A stretch of DNA of 64,000 bases from Algoriphagus boseongensis (GCF_004362805.1 NZ_SNYF01000008.1:357443-421442), one strand, 5' to 3'; positions 25,301 through 34,314 are shown, numbered from the stretch's first letter. Numbers and translations: made by a program. The notes: generated by a model from the letters alone, not told the origin.

Positions 25301-26365
25301 ATGTCAAGACTTGCTTTTCAAATCCCCCTGATTCTTTTAATCATTTGGATTGGAAGAATTTTTAACTCAGGGATTGAAGAGTCGGGTTATGCCTTTGTCA
25401 TGTTTTGGTTTGCATTGGCAATTGGACTGCGCTCAAAAGCTGAATTAAAGGCATTTAGTTTTCCGGTTTCAATTTTGGGAGTGGTGGCTTTGGCCATGTT
25501 TTTTCCCCAATATTTTCAAGAAGTCAAAGGTTTTAAGCTTACTCAATTAATTAATCCACTTATTCAATTGATTATGTTTGGAATGGGGGCAACTTTAAGC
25601 TGGAAGGACTTTGCTGCCGTTGCCAAAAGTCCTAAATCAGTTGGAATCGGTGTTTTTGCACAGCTTACCATCATGCCTTTGGTCGGTTTTGGACTTGCAC
25701 AATTTAGTGGGCTAGAACCAGAGGTGGCAGCTGGATTGATTTTGGTGGGTTGCTCTCCCAGTGGCACCGCGTCCAATGTGATGGCATTTTTGGCCCGGGC
25801 TAATGTTGCCCTCTCGGTGACCCTAACCTCGATCACCACGCTTATGGCGCCATTGATGACTCCAGTTTTAATGAAATTGTTAGCGGGTCAGTTTATCGAA
25901 ATCGATTTGCTGAAAATGATGTGGGATATTTTCAAAATCATTCTTCTACCTGTTGGTGCGGGACTATTGGTGAACCAGTTTTTGGGTGGAAAATCAACTT
26001 TTATCGAAAAGCTTCTTCCATTAGTCTCGATGCTTGGAATTGCCTTAATTATTTTAGTGATCACTGCAGCAGGACGAGATAGCCTGCTGGATATTGGGCC
26101 AATTCTGATTGTACTGGTGCTGGTGCATAATCTTCTTGGCTATGGAATTGGTTATGGCTTTTCAAAATTGATTGGGATGAAAGAGCAAGATGCCCGGACA
26201 ATTGCCATTGAGGTAGGCATGCAGAATGCCGGACTGGCTTCAGGTCTTTCTCAATCCTTGGGTAAACTCGTCACTGTTGGTTTAGCGCCTGCCGTTTTTG
26301 GTCCTATGCAAAATGTAACCGGGTCAATTCTTGCGACTTTTTGGAGCAAGAAAGGATTTAAGTAA
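25301..26365 (+). CDS. BASS family transporter (bile acid:sodium symporter-like)
   Basis: 354 residues with about nine or ten hydrophobic helices. The family hallmark GCSPSGTASNVMAFLARAN is present around residue 145, with a second conserved stretch IEVGMQNAGLASGLS near 305. Bacterial BASS proteins carry organic anions such as bile acids, pantoate precursors or keto acids with sodium; the substrate here is unknown. ATG at 25301. It is followed by an inverted repeat and an outer-membrane protein gene. Confidence 0.88.
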   Translation: MSRLAFQIPLILLIIWIGRIFNSGIEESGYAFVMFWFALAIGLRSKAELKAFSFPVSILGVVALAMFFPQYFQEVKGFKLTQLINPLIQLIMFGMGATLSWKDFAAVAKSPKSVGIGVFAQLTIMPLVGFGLAQFSGLEPEVAAGLILVGCSPSGTASNVMAFLARANVALSVTLTSITTLMAPLMTPVLMKLLAGQFIEIDLLKMMWDIFKIILLPVGAGLLVNQFLGGKSTFIEKLLPLVSMLGIALIILVITAAGRDSLLDIGPILIVLVLVHNLLGYGIGYGFSKLIGMKEQDARTIAIEVGMQNAGLASGLSQSLGKLVTVGLAPAVFGPMQNVTGSILATFWSKKGFK

Positions 26366-26375
26366 AAAATAGTTT

Positions 26376-26410
26376 TAACTAAGTACAATTTTTTATTTTA
26401 AACTTAGTTA
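26376..26410 (+). repeat. Inverted repeat downstream of the BASS gene
   Basis: TAACTAAGT (26376-26384) pairs perfectly with ACTTAGTTA (26402-26410) around an AT-rich 17-base loop. No T-run follows, so it is at best a weak terminator. Confidence 0.5.
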
Positions 26411-26430
26411 TAAATAAAATTGATTTACTG

Positions 26431-27210
26431 ATGAAAGTTTTTTATTTACTCTTATTGAGCTTCGGAATAGTTAGTTATTCTTTTGCTCAGGTGCAAACCA
26501 ATTCAGTTAAGAAAGCCTCTAGAATTGTAAAAAGCGAGGATTTCAGGTCTTTAAGTGATGATTCTGGATATTATTTATTTCCTCATTTTGGGATGAGATA
26601 TGGCCCATATATCAAAGATCAGTATTCTGGAATTCAAGATTTAAGCCTGTACTACGGGCTTGGGTTTGGTTTTCGCAGGCAAAATTTATCCTTGGAATCT
26701 GGCCTTTCCTTTTTTCACCATGACTCAAGTCCTTACTATGTGGAGGTGACGGGTGATTTCTTAGGAATTTCAGGTTCAGGCTCTCCAAATCTGGTTTTGC
26801 CTTTTACTTTCCGATATGATATTCCTACAGGAGCAAGAGGAAATATCCGAGTTGGGGCATTTTTAAATTCCAACGTGTCGGTTTTTGGATTTGAAAGTGA
26901 TGTGAAAAATAGGTCAGGTCAAATTCTGACACGAGAAGGAGAACTAGTCGATTATACACTCGATTTGGTTAGAAAAAGCCCTTTTTTCTTTAAAACGGGT
27001 ATTCATTCCAGAATACGGGTATTTAACTCTGCTTTTCTAAATTTTGAGCTAGGACAGTTTTTTACTTTGGGCCCTAATCGAATATATGAGTTAAGGATAG
27101 AGAATAATCCTCCCATCAGGCTTTCTAGAAGTTGGGAAGGGTTCTCATGGACGTTTGGTGGGATTTTACCTTTGACTGTTTTTGAAGAAAAGCTCCGCAA
27201 GAAAGAATAG
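26431..27210 (+). CDS. Predicted outer-membrane beta-barrel protein
   Basis: 259 residues with a clear signal peptide (MKVFYLLLLSFGIVSYSFAQ). The rest alternates polar and hydrophobic residues with many Tyr, Phe and Gly, for example YYGLGFGFRRQNLSLESGLSFF, as expected of an 8- to 10-strand barrel. I recognise no named family. The stop codon is separated by one base from the converging SGNH hydrolase stop. Confidence 0.7.
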   Translation: MKVFYLLLLSFGIVSYSFAQVQTNSVKKASRIVKSEDFRSLSDDSGYYLFPHFGMRYGPYIKDQYSGIQDLSLYYGLGFGFRRQNLSLESGLSFFHHDSSPYYVEVTGDFLGISGSGSPNLVLPFTFRYDIPTGARGNIRVGAFLNSNVSVFGFESDVKNRSGQILTREGELVDYTLDLVRKSPFFFKTGIHSRIRVFNSAFLNFELGQFFTLGPNRIYELRIENNPPIRLSRSWEGFSWTFGGILPLTVFEEKLRKKE

Positions 27211-27211
27211 G

Positions 27212-27868
27212 CTAATTCTTGAAATATCCCTTAAATATCCCAGCCCAAATCACATATCCTTCCTGATTCAAATGCAGCATATCCTGGATATACAATTCAG
27301 GCCGTGCATTCCCCTCAGTATCGGTCAGCGCCTTCCAAGTGTCTACATACTGGACTTGCTCTTTGGTTTGACAGTATTCTTTGAGCATTCGGTTAAAAAT
27401 CAGGTAGCTATCCTTTTTCTCCCAACGGGAAGGACTAGGCTTGGCCCCAATCAAGAAAATTTCAATATCTGGGTTGACCAAGTGAATACGGGTCACAATA
27501 TTATCCAGACTGGTGAGGATAGCAGATACTTCTACACCAGCCCAGAGGTCATTGTCTCCCTCGTAAATAAATACCCGTGAAGGTTCAAATTTGATCACCA
27601 AAGGAAAAAGATGCCGCTCCAAATCAGAGGCTTTGGAACCTCCAAATCCAGTGTTGATTAAAGTTTCGTTTGGAAATGTTTCTTCTAAGGATTTCCACAT
27701 TCGAATGGTTGAACTTCCTGTGAAAACAGTAGAGCCAGGACTCCAACCTGTGCTGTCTATTCTAGCTGAAATTCGCTTTACCTCTTCCTCAAATGGGATG
27801 GTTTGAGAGGTGACCTGGGCTATAAAAAGCCCGAAAAAAACCAGGGAAAGTAGAAGGTGCTTTTTCAT
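27212..27868 (-). CDS. Secreted SGNH/GDSL hydrolase
   Basis: 218 residues from the ATG at 27868, which gives a good signal peptide (MKKHLLLSLVFFGLFIAQVTSQ); the frame is open 25 codons further upstream, but that extension hides the signal. SGNH blocks are visible: Ser52 in VFTGSSTIRMW, Gly in GFGGS, Asn in YEGDNDLWAG, and the Asp-His pair at about 196/199 in DMLHLNQEGY. Such enzymes hydrolyse esters, often acetyl groups on carbohydrates; the substrate is unknown. Confidence 0.87.
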   Translation of the reverse strand: MKKHLLLSLVFFGLFIAQVTSQTIPFEEEVKRISARIDSTGWSPGSTVFTGSSTIRMWKSLEETFPNETLINTGFGGSKASDLERHLFPLVIKFEPSRVFIYEGDNDLWAGVEVSAILTSLDNIVTRIHLVNPDIEIFLIGAKPSPSRWEKKDSYLIFNRMLKEYCQTKEQVQYVDTWKALTDTEGNARPELYIQDMLHLNQEGYVIWAGIFKGYFKN

Positions 27869-28108
27869 GTGCATAAACCTAAGTGAAAAATTAGCTGAAT
27901 CAAAACCGTTCATGGTATGGACGATTCCGAACAAAGTGGACAATTCTACGAAATGATCTGTGAAGCTGATCAGAAATTGGAAATCTTGATTTCTGCCCCG
28001 TAAATGAATGTTTTCATCCCAAAATGGCTATTAGATGAGATTGATTTTAGTGATTGGAAGGGTTTTAGCGTTTAATTCCAATAAGCCAAATCATCAAACA
28101 CCCTTTCC

Positions 28109-29209
28109 ATGAATCAACTGACGAAATTTTTCTGGTTTTGTAGCGGAGCTAATTTTCAAATTCTGAAACGGACTCCCACAGAATCCAACAAATACATTGG
28201 CATTGGCGCTACGGTTTTCTTTACTGGAGTGCTCGCTGCCCTTGCTGCGGGATATGCCCTTTATACTGTATTTCAAGAATGGCTTCCAGCCGTTTTCTTT
28301 GGAATGCTCTGGGGTTTGATGATTTTCAACCTAGACCGCTTTATTGTGTCGAGCATGCGAAAGAAGGAAAATGCTTGGGCAGAGTGGAAATTGGCTATTC
28401 CTAGATTGGTCTTGGCGGTTTTATTGGCTTTGGTCATTTCCAAACCCTTGGAATTGAAAATGTTTGAGCGGGAAATCAACCGAAAACTGGATGAAAAAAA
28501 GACTGAATTTATCGCTCAATCAAAGGCAAATCTGGCAAAGGGATTTCCGGAAATTCAGGAGCTTGAGGCAAAAATCGATACGCTGAAGAAAGAAGTTTCC
28601 AATTCAGAAGCATTTCGGGATCAGGTTCAAAAGGAATATGATGCAGAGCGCTTTGGAGAAAAAACCTCCAGCACCAGTGGGATTGTGGGTTTGGGTACCA
28701 ATGCTAAAAAGAAAGAGCAACAGCTAGACGCGGCTCAAGTTGCTTTGGATGATTTAAGAAAGAGAAATCAAATTCGAATCGATACGATCGAAGCTCAGAT
28801 TCGGGAATTTATCGCCCTGCGCCAAGCTGAATTTGAAAAACAGCAACCTGGAATTGAGGGCTTTGATGGCTTGGCTGCGAGGATGGATGCGCTTTCTGCC
28901 TTGACTTCTGAAAGTTCCGCTATGGCTATGGCAAATATGTTTATCATGCTGTTATTTATTGCCATTGAGACTTCTCCGATTTTTGTCAAACTGATTTCTC
29001 CTAGAGGGCCTTACGATGAGTTTTTAGAATTGCATGAGGATAAGGTTAAACTCTTTAAAGGAGAACGATGGACTGTAGCCAAGGGAGAATCGGAAGCAAG
29101 GGTTGATTACTTTCAGGGAACCCATTTCTATGCGACCGAACTGAAAAAGGAAAAAACTAACCTGAAAAATCGAGCCGAAACCGATCGGGAAATGGCCAAG
29201 TGGCAATGA
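28109..29209 (+). CDS. DUF4407 domain membrane protein
   Basis: 366 residues. FFWFCSGANFQILKRTPTESNKYIGIGATVFFTGVLAALAAGYALY is the typical DUF4407 start with the first helix pair. Further helices lie near 85-115 and 270-290, and a long charged coiled coil fills about 120-260 between them. The family is common in Bacteroidota and its function is unknown. It stands alone between an SGNH gene and a toxin-antitoxin pair. Confidence 0.82.
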   Translation: MNQLTKFFWFCSGANFQILKRTPTESNKYIGIGATVFFTGVLAALAAGYALYTVFQEWLPAVFFGMLWGLMIFNLDRFIVSSMRKKENAWAEWKLAIPRLVLAVLLALVISKPLELKMFEREINRKLDEKKTEFIAQSKANLAKGFPEIQELEAKIDTLKKEVSNSEAFRDQVQKEYDAERFGEKTSSTSGIVGLGTNAKKKEQQLDAAQVALDDLRKRNQIRIDTIEAQIREFIALRQAEFEKQQPGIEGFDGLAARMDALSALTSESSAMAMANMFIMLLFIAIETSPIFVKLISPRGPYDEFLELHEDKVKLFKGERWTVAKGESEARVDYFQGTHFYATELKKEKTNLKNRAETDREMAKWQ

Positions 29210-29290
29210 GAATGCAAAGAAAGTCAAAGGATTTTTTGATTTACGTATAGATTTATTTTTATTTACGGCAGTATTATAAATCAACGAGTT

Positions 29291-29548
29291 ATGGACACCA
29301 AGATCACGTTGTCTTTCAATAAAGACGTCATTGACAGAGCCAAGAATTTTGCTGAGCAAAACAATATTAGTCTTTCCCGATTGACTGAGTTTTTATATGC
29401 TCAGATGACCTCCAAGAATTTTAAATCTTTGGATGAGCTTCCTATTTCGGATTGGGTCACTATGGTGTCTGAAGGACAGGTGGAATATAAGCGTACACCT
29501 TCTGGTCGTAAGGAAATGAAGGATGAGTTTTTTGAGCGCAAAAAATGA
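29291..29548 (+). CDS. DUF6364-type antitoxin
   Basis: An 85-residue protein with a ribbon-helix-helix-like start (MDTKITLSFNKDVIDRAKNFAEQNNISLSRLTEFLY) and a charged C-terminal tail, as in DUF6364 antitoxins. Its stop overlaps the PIN gene start as ATGA (29545-29548), the usual arrangement of a type II pair. Two ATTTACG words 20 bases apart lie in the upstream AT-rich gap (about 29241 and 29260) and could be an operator, though this is a guess. The antitoxin would neutralise the PIN protein and repress the pair. Confidence 0.8.
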   Translation: MDTKITLSFNKDVIDRAKNFAEQNNISLSRLTEFLYAQMTSKNFKSLDELPISDWVTMVSEGQVEYKRTPSGRKEMKDEFFERKK

Positions 29549-29961
29549 GGATTTTTCTGGATGCAAATGTGTTAGTATCCGTCTTGAATAAGGAATACCC
29601 ACTTTTTCCACATTCGGCCCGGATTTTAAGCTTGGCAGATCAGGTTCAATTTCAGCTTTTCACCAGCCCGATTTGTTTGGCGATCGCCTTTTATTTTGCA
29701 GAGAAAAAAAGCGGAACGTCTCTGGCCAAGCAAAAAATACAAATACTATCTTCCAAACTTCAAGTCTCGACCGTGGATAAGGAAACGGTATCAAAGGCAA
29801 TTTCTAATCCCAGAATACTAGATTTTGAAGATGGATTGGAGTACTATTCAGCTTTACAACATGATTGTGAGGCGATCATCACTGAAGATCCGAATGGGTT
29901 CTACTTTTCAGAAATCCCAATCTATGATTGTCGGAAATTTTTGGATGAGGTAGTGTTTTGA
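29545..29961 (+). CDS. PIN domain toxin (VapC-like ribonuclease)
   Basis: 138 residues. The PIN fold is shown by Asp6 in MRIFLDANVLVSVL, an acidic pair in ILDFEDGLEYYSALQ, and the late Asp in IITEDPNGF. These acidic residues bind the metal that cleaves RNA. The gene is translationally coupled to the antitoxin. The frame is intact and the key acids are present, so the toxin is probably active. Its RNA target is unknown. Confidence 0.85.
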   Translation: MRIFLDANVLVSVLNKEYPLFPHSARILSLADQVQFQLFTSPICLAIAFYFAEKKSGTSLAKQKIQILSSKLQVSTVDKETVSKAISNPRILDFEDGLEYYSALQHDCEAIITEDPNGFYFSEIPIYDCRKFLDEVVF

Positions 29962-29984
29962 TCTTTACCTTACCCCCGAAGGAT

Positions 29985-30749
29985 TCAAAACCTTTGGAGG
30001 GTCCTAGTGGTAACCAGATCCAATTGCTCCATTATCCGGCTGATAGATTTCCATTCTGCCAAGCCAATTGCTTTTATTATAAATGCCAAGACCTTTCCTG
30101 GATTGATGAGCTTTTGGGCTAAGGCTGCGATGTTTTTGTCCCGGTCTTTGATCTGAAAATCCTTGTTTGGATCAGAATGATATTCACCGGCAAATTTCCA
30201 TGCTCCGTCCCTTGCGATCTGGATAGAGAAATTGAGGAGCATTTCATCTCTTCCTTTGGCCAGAGGAATCAGCCATCCGAAAATAGGCGAGACCTTACTG
30301 ATATTGGCTTTTACCCCATCTACAAGTTCAGCAAGAACAGCATTGATTTTATTAAAATCATTCTGAATTCCGACCAGATTTTTTCCTTCCATCGATTCGG
30401 AAGCTGCTATTCCCAAATCCAAATTGATATGGGCATTAATGCCTAGAAAAAGGTGCTGAAGAACCAGGTGTTTTGGATTTTTGTTTGCTTCAAAAGCCAA
30501 TCTCCAACTTTCGGTAGGTTTGCTTCCTTTGGTCCAAAGTTCATAGGCATCAATAAAACGCTTCGCAAAAAGAACATCCAGTTTTTCCATTCGAGGATTG
30601 TCCTCAAATTCTCCTGCAATAATCCCATCACGAACCCTTCGAGTAACTTGTCTGTAAAGAATCGCAAAATATCCAATCCTACTTTGCCTGGATTTGCATT
30701 CCTCTACGATCTGATCCATTCGGATAAGGACTTCCTGAATAGTATGCAT
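29985..30749 (-). CDS. DUF5995 family protein
   Basis: 254 residues, mostly helical, no signal peptide. The central LQHLFLGINAHINLDLGIA with two conserved His/Asn positions is the mark I associate with DUF5995. The function of the family is unknown; the conserved polar residues in a helical bundle could form a metal or hydrolase site. It follows the VIT1-type transporter gene by 8 bases, so it is probably the third gene of the dipeptidase-transporter unit. Confidence 0.72.
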   Translation of the reverse strand: MHTIQEVLIRMDQIVEECKSRQSRIGYFAILYRQVTRRVRDGIIAGEFEDNPRMEKLDVLFAKRFIDAYELWTKGSKPTESWRLAFEANKNPKHLVLQHLFLGINAHINLDLGIAASESMEGKNLVGIQNDFNKINAVLAELVDGVKANISKVSPIFGWLIPLAKGRDEMLLNFSIQIARDGAWKFAGEYHSDPNKDFQIKDRDKNIAALAQKLINPGKVLAFIIKAIGLAEWKSISRIMEQLDLVTTRTLQRF

Positions 30750-30757
30750 AGCTAAGA

Positions 30758-31477
30758 TTATGTGAAAAAGCTTTCTAAAAGATCACCCACATAGTAAGCA
30801 ACTACTGCTGCCAAAACTCCCAAGGCTACGGTCTCCAAAATACTTCTTAGCGCTGAAGTTTGGTTGACAATTCCTTTGAGCCATCCTACGATCAGGAATG
30901 CAAGTCCAGTTAGGATACTGGTCCAAAGAAATGTATTGATCTGAATGGGGAAGAAAAAGTCCCATAAATAGACCATCAAAGGAATGAATCCTACTAGGAT
31001 GAATGAAATCAAGGTTGCCAACCCGATTTTAAAAGGACTTTTGCTGTCTCGCATCATTCCCAATTCATCCTTCATCATCTCAGCTACCCAAAGATCCTTG
31101 TCCGAGCAGATATGGTCCACGATTTTTTCCAGTAGCTCACCTTTAAAGCCTTTTTCTCGGTAGATGTCAGCGATTTCCTCACGCTCGATTTCAGGTAGAT
31201 TTTCAATTTCCCAATATTCTATCTTTTCGTGTTTGTCAAAATTGTCTCGTTCGCTTTTGGCAGAAAGGTAAGCTCCGACAGACATGGAAAACCCGTCAGC
31301 CAGCAGATTGGCAAAACCCAGAATAATCAAAATTCCCGGGTCCAAATTGGCCCCATATCCTCCGGCAACTACTGCGAAGGTGGTAACAGCACCGTCTATC
31401 CCCCCATAAACAAATTCACGAAGGTACTCCTGAAGTTTTCCAAACTTGGTATTTTCTAAGTGGATGTCTTTTTCCAT
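30758..31477 (-). CDS. VIT1/CCC1 family iron/manganese transporter
   Basis: 239 residues with five predicted membrane helices. The signature FVYGGIDGAVTTFAVVAGG and LLADGFSMSVGAYLSAKSERD are strongly conserved in CCC1/VIT1 proteins, which move Fe2+ or Mn2+ out of the cytoplasm. A soluble acidic helical segment (about 75-130) includes Glu residues that may bind metal. The gene starts 3 bases after the dipeptidase stop. Confidence 0.88.
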   Translation of the reverse strand: MEKDIHLENTKFGKLQEYLREFVYGGIDGAVTTFAVVAGGYGANLDPGILIILGFANLLADGFSMSVGAYLSAKSERDNFDKHEKIEYWEIENLPEIEREEIADIYREKGFKGELLEKIVDHICSDKDLWVAEMMKDELGMMRDSKSPFKIGLATLISFILVGFIPLMVYLWDFFFPIQINTFLWTSILTGLAFLIVGWLKGIVNQTSALRSILETVALGVLAAVVAYYVGDLLESFFT

Positions 31478-31480
31478 TTT

Positions 31481-32644
31481 TTAATTCAGGTTGGTAAGAA
31501 AAAATCGCTTTACATTTTCACCCATTACAGCCCTAATTTCCTCTTCCGAAAAACCCGCATTTACTAATCCTTCCACGATTAAAGGAAGGCCTGTAATGTC
31601 AAAAGGAACAGCGACAGAACCATCATAATCTGAGCCTAAGGCTACATACTCAATTCCAACTAGATCTCGAACATGTTTGATTGATGCGACGATATTGGGT
31701 AATTCAGGCTCACCGACAGCCATGTCAAAAAATGCTATCCCGATGATTCCACCATTCGCTGCGATTTTTTGTATTTGTTCATCGCTGAGGTTTCGTTGTG
31801 AGTCTAAAACAGCTCTTACCCCGGTGTGAGAGACTATGATTGGTTTAGAGGTTAGGTTAAGTACATCTTCCACAATTGCAGGGGAGGAGTGGGCGAGATC
31901 AATAAAGATTCCCATTTCATTCATCTTTCTGACAGCTTCTTTTCCAAATTCCGACAAGCCGGCGCCATTTTCACCATGAGCGGATCCTCCGAATTCATTG
32001 TCAAAAAAATGGGTTGGTCCGATCATTCGAACTCCGGCAGCATATACTTTTTCCAGGTTTTCCAAACTTCCTTCCAAAGCATGCCCGCCTTCTATTCCGA
32101 GCATGGCTCCAATTACCGTTTTGTCAGTTTTTCTAGCTTCAATAAGCTTTTCAAGATCTGCTTTTGACTTGATGAAAATGGCTTTTCCGTCTTCTTTATC
32201 TACAAATTGTGACAAAGCCTCACTTTGACTTAGTGTTCGATTGAACAAGCTAAACCAATTCCATGGACTTTCCCCTTTGGCAATGGTCAAAGGAGTGATG
32301 TTGTCGAAAGCGTCCTCACTATTGGATTTCATATTTTGCCCTGCTGGTGATTTGGAAACAATGGTAAACATCTCCAAGGCAACATTGGCCTCACGCATCC
32401 TAGGGAAATCTACATGCCCTCTTTCACCACGTTCATTTAAATTTCTTCCCCAGAGTAAGGCATCACAATGCAGATCCGAAATGAAATCCAATCGGTCATA
32501 AAGCGCTTGTGCCTCTGAAGATACTGTGTAGGGCGAAGGGCTCTTGACTGGATTTCTTTGGGACTCAATGTATTGTGGGACGGTATTGATCCCGATCAGG
32601 TAGACGATAAAGAGCAAGACCAAAAAGAAGAGGATTTTTTTCAT
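31481..32644 (-). CDS. Membrane dipeptidase (renal dipeptidase family, M19)
   Basis: 387 residues with an N-terminal membrane anchor or signal (MKKILFFLVLLFIVYLIGIN). Zinc ligands are visible: His and Asp in ISDLHCDALLW, Glu in LGIEGGHALEG, and His residues in FIDLAHSS and IIVSHTGVRAV. GSDYDGSVAVP is the C-terminal family motif. It hydrolyses dipeptides, probably in the periplasm. It leads the minus-strand unit dipeptidase-VIT1-DUF5995. Confidence 0.9.
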   Translation of the reverse strand: MKKILFFLVLLFIVYLIGINTVPQYIESQRNPVKSPSPYTVSSEAQALYDRLDFISDLHCDALLWGRNLNERGERGHVDFPRMREANVALEMFTIVSKSPAGQNMKSNSEDAFDNITPLTIAKGESPWNWFSLFNRTLSQSEALSQFVDKEDGKAIFIKSKADLEKLIEARKTDKTVIGAMLGIEGGHALEGSLENLEKVYAAGVRMIGPTHFFDNEFGGSAHGENGAGLSEFGKEAVRKMNEMGIFIDLAHSSPAIVEDVLNLTSKPIIVSHTGVRAVLDSQRNLSDEQIQKIAANGGIIGIAFFDMAVGEPELPNIVASIKHVRDLVGIEYVALGSDYDGSVAVPFDITGLPLIVEGLVNAGFSEEEIRAVMGENVKRFFLTNLN

Positions 32645-32803
32645 GCGCAGGGGTATTGATATTTCAAGTTAAGAGATTTCATGGGGAAGAAATATGGAGT
32701 TTGATGAATTTATGGATAAAGGCTAAGAAAAATATTTTAGAAATTTTTTTCTGAAATTTTGATTATTTGGCGGCTTTTCATAGGTTTAAGAAACTTTTGC
32801 AGA
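32645..32803. other. AT-rich intergenic stretch upstream of the sRNA candidate
   Basis: Contains only an AT-rich imperfect hairpin near 32735-32760 (TTTTAGAAA and TCTGAAA). TTTG at 32766 and AACTTTTG at 32792-32799 on the plus strand could be a weak promoter, but the spacer is 22 bases and the second box has one mismatch. Confidence 0.3.
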
Positions 32804-32908
32804 AAGAAAAATTGCTTAACCCAGCGCTTTGCCAAAGTTTATATGGTTTTAATCCATTAACAATAAACCCTGACCGGGAGCCTAATTTCAAAAAGGCTCC
32901 CTTTTTTT
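32804..32908 (+). ncRNA. Candidate small RNA with intrinsic terminator
   Basis: A perfect GGGAGCC/GGCTCCC hairpin (32876-32882 and 32895-32901) followed by seven T (32902-32908) lies on the plus strand between two minus-strand genes. No plus-strand gene precedes it, so it must end some other transcript. A weak promoter at 32766-32799 would give an RNA of about 105 bases. It contains only a five-codon frame (MVLIH), so it is probably non-coding. Start and function are unproven. Confidence 0.5.
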
Positions 32909-33059
32909 ATGCATGATTTTTAGATGATTTTGTTCAGTTTTCAAAAACCGGTTTAAAAAATCAACAGATTGTATTCTTTTTTTGTAAAAAATCAAAAAAG
33001 TGGTTTTAGAAACTTTAAATATCCGAAATAAAGAAGATTCTGAATTTTAAGCCAAAAAG

Positions 33060-33090
33060 AAAAAAACCTTCCCGAAAATTTCGAAAAGGC
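33060..33090 (-). terminator. Terminator of the peroxiredoxin gene
   Basis: On the minus strand CCTTTTCGAAAT pairs with TTTTCGGGAAGG, including two G-U pairs, and runs into seven or more T. It lies 35 bases past the peroxiredoxin stop. Confidence 0.65.
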
Positions 33091-33124
33091 TTTCCCATTT
33101 AATTAACCCTTTAATCCAAAATTT

Positions 33125-33778
33125 TTAATTCAAAGGCAATTCTTTTTTGGCCAAATAGAAGTCTACCATCTCATAATCACTTGCTTCCCTTTCGATCATT
33201 TCTTCAACGGTCTTTGGTGGCGGCACTATGGCTTTGTCTCCAGGGGTCCAGTTTAATGGAAGAGCAACTTTGTATTTGTCTGCTGTTTGCAAGGCAATCA
33301 AGACTCTTTTGATCTCTTCCATGTTCCTTCCCACGTTGAGCGGATAGTACATGATGAGTCGTATCTTTCCATTCGGGTCGATAAAGAATACCGCCCGCAC
33401 TGCTGCTGTTTCGCTTTCTCCCGGCTGAAGCATCCCGTAGAGTTTGGATACTTTCATATCTATATCCGCAATGATGGGGAATTCAAATAAAATTCCCGTG
33501 TTTTTCTTCACATTGTTTACCCAAGCGATATGAGCATGAATGGAGTCAATACTTAATCCTATCAACTTGGTATCGTGTTTGTCGAAAAACTTTTGATCCA
33601 AAGCGAATCCACTCATTTCAGTGGTGCAAACCGGTGTAAAATCTGCAGGATGTGAGAACAGGATTGTCCATTTCCCTTTGATATAATCGGAAAACTTGAT
33701 TTTTCCGGTCGTGGTCATTGCCTCAAAGTCTGGAGCAATGTCCCCGATTCTCGGCATTGTTATAGGTTGTGTTTCCAT
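33125..33778 (-). CDS. 1-Cys peroxiredoxin (Prx6 family)
   Basis: 217 residues. The peroxidatic Cys51 is in HPADFTPVCTTEMSGFA, and it is the only cysteine in the protein, so a resolving Cys is absent. AVRAVFFIDPNGKIRLI and a long C-terminal dimerisation arm (LNWTPGDKAIVPPP) mark the Prx6 group. It reduces peroxides with an external thiol. TAGCTTTG on the minus strand at 33800-33807, 21 bases upstream, may be its promoter. It lies next to a cytochrome c gene and a ferritin-like DUF2202 gene. Confidence 0.92.
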   Translation of the reverse strand: METQPITMPRIGDIAPDFEAMTTTGKIKFSDYIKGKWTILFSHPADFTPVCTTEMSGFALDQKFFDKHDTKLIGLSIDSIHAHIAWVNNVKKNTGILFEFPIIADIDMKVSKLYGMLQPGESETAAVRAVFFIDPNGKIRLIMYYPLNVGRNMEEIKRVLIALQTADKYKVALPLNWTPGDKAIVPPPKTVEEMIEREASDYEMVDFYLAKKELPLN

Positions 33779-33861
33779 GGTTTAGTCTATTAAGTAATTC
33801 AAAGCTACTTATTCAATTTCCCTTTTGCCGTGACAGAGGTCACAGGAGAGAGCCAGAATGA

Positions 33862-34314
33862 TTAATGATTTCCATTGGAATGATGCTGATCATACCAGGC
33901 TGGTCTTTCGACCTCATTTTTCACCAGGTAGTCTACAATCAACCGGATTTCTTCCTCCGAAACCTGTGGTTTTGGCATTACCCCAAATCGCTTGACAGGT
34001 CCTTTGAGCAAGGCTTTCTCTTCATTTGGGTTAAGAATAAATCCTACCATAGCAGTCTTGATTTCCTCTTGGCTGGTGAAAGTCTTTTGGTAATGGTTTT
34101 TTATTCCAAATAAAGGTGGAGCAATTAGCTCATCGTGAGAAGCTGTCTTGGGATTATGACAGGTATAGCAATGCTTTTGCAGGAGTGCCAAACCCGGATC
34201 GTCTAGTTCGGCAATGCTTGTTAAGTTTTGATCTAAAAGGAGGTCTTTTTCAAAACTCTTAGGGACAAATAGAATTCCCAACAAAGGGAATATCATCAAA
34301 ATGTTTTTGAACAT
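33862..34314 (-). CDS. Small secreted c-type cytochrome
   Basis: 150 residues with a hydrophobic N-terminal signal or anchor (MFKNILMIFPLLGILFVP). The heme-binding motif is C49-Y-T-C52-H53, and Met113 in RFGVMPKPQ is the likely sixth ligand. A single heme is expected, acting in the periplasm as an electron carrier. The His-rich tail (YDQHHSNGNH) is unusual and could bind metal. It starts 4 bases after the DUF2202 stop, so the two are very likely co-transcribed. Confidence 0.88.
   Translation of the reverse strand: MFKNILMIFPLLGILFVPKSFEKDLLLDQNLTSIAELDDPGLALLQKHCYTCHNPKTASHDELIAPPLFGIKNHYQKTFTSQEEIKTAMVGFILNPNEEKALLKGPVKRFGVMPKPQVSEEEIRLIVDYLVKNEVERPAWYDQHHSNGNH

Noticed and set aside
27182..27580. 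132-codon plus-strand frame opposite the SGNH hydrolase
   Set aside because: It overlaps the catalytic C-terminal half of a recognisable enzyme in antisense and lacks any start signal.
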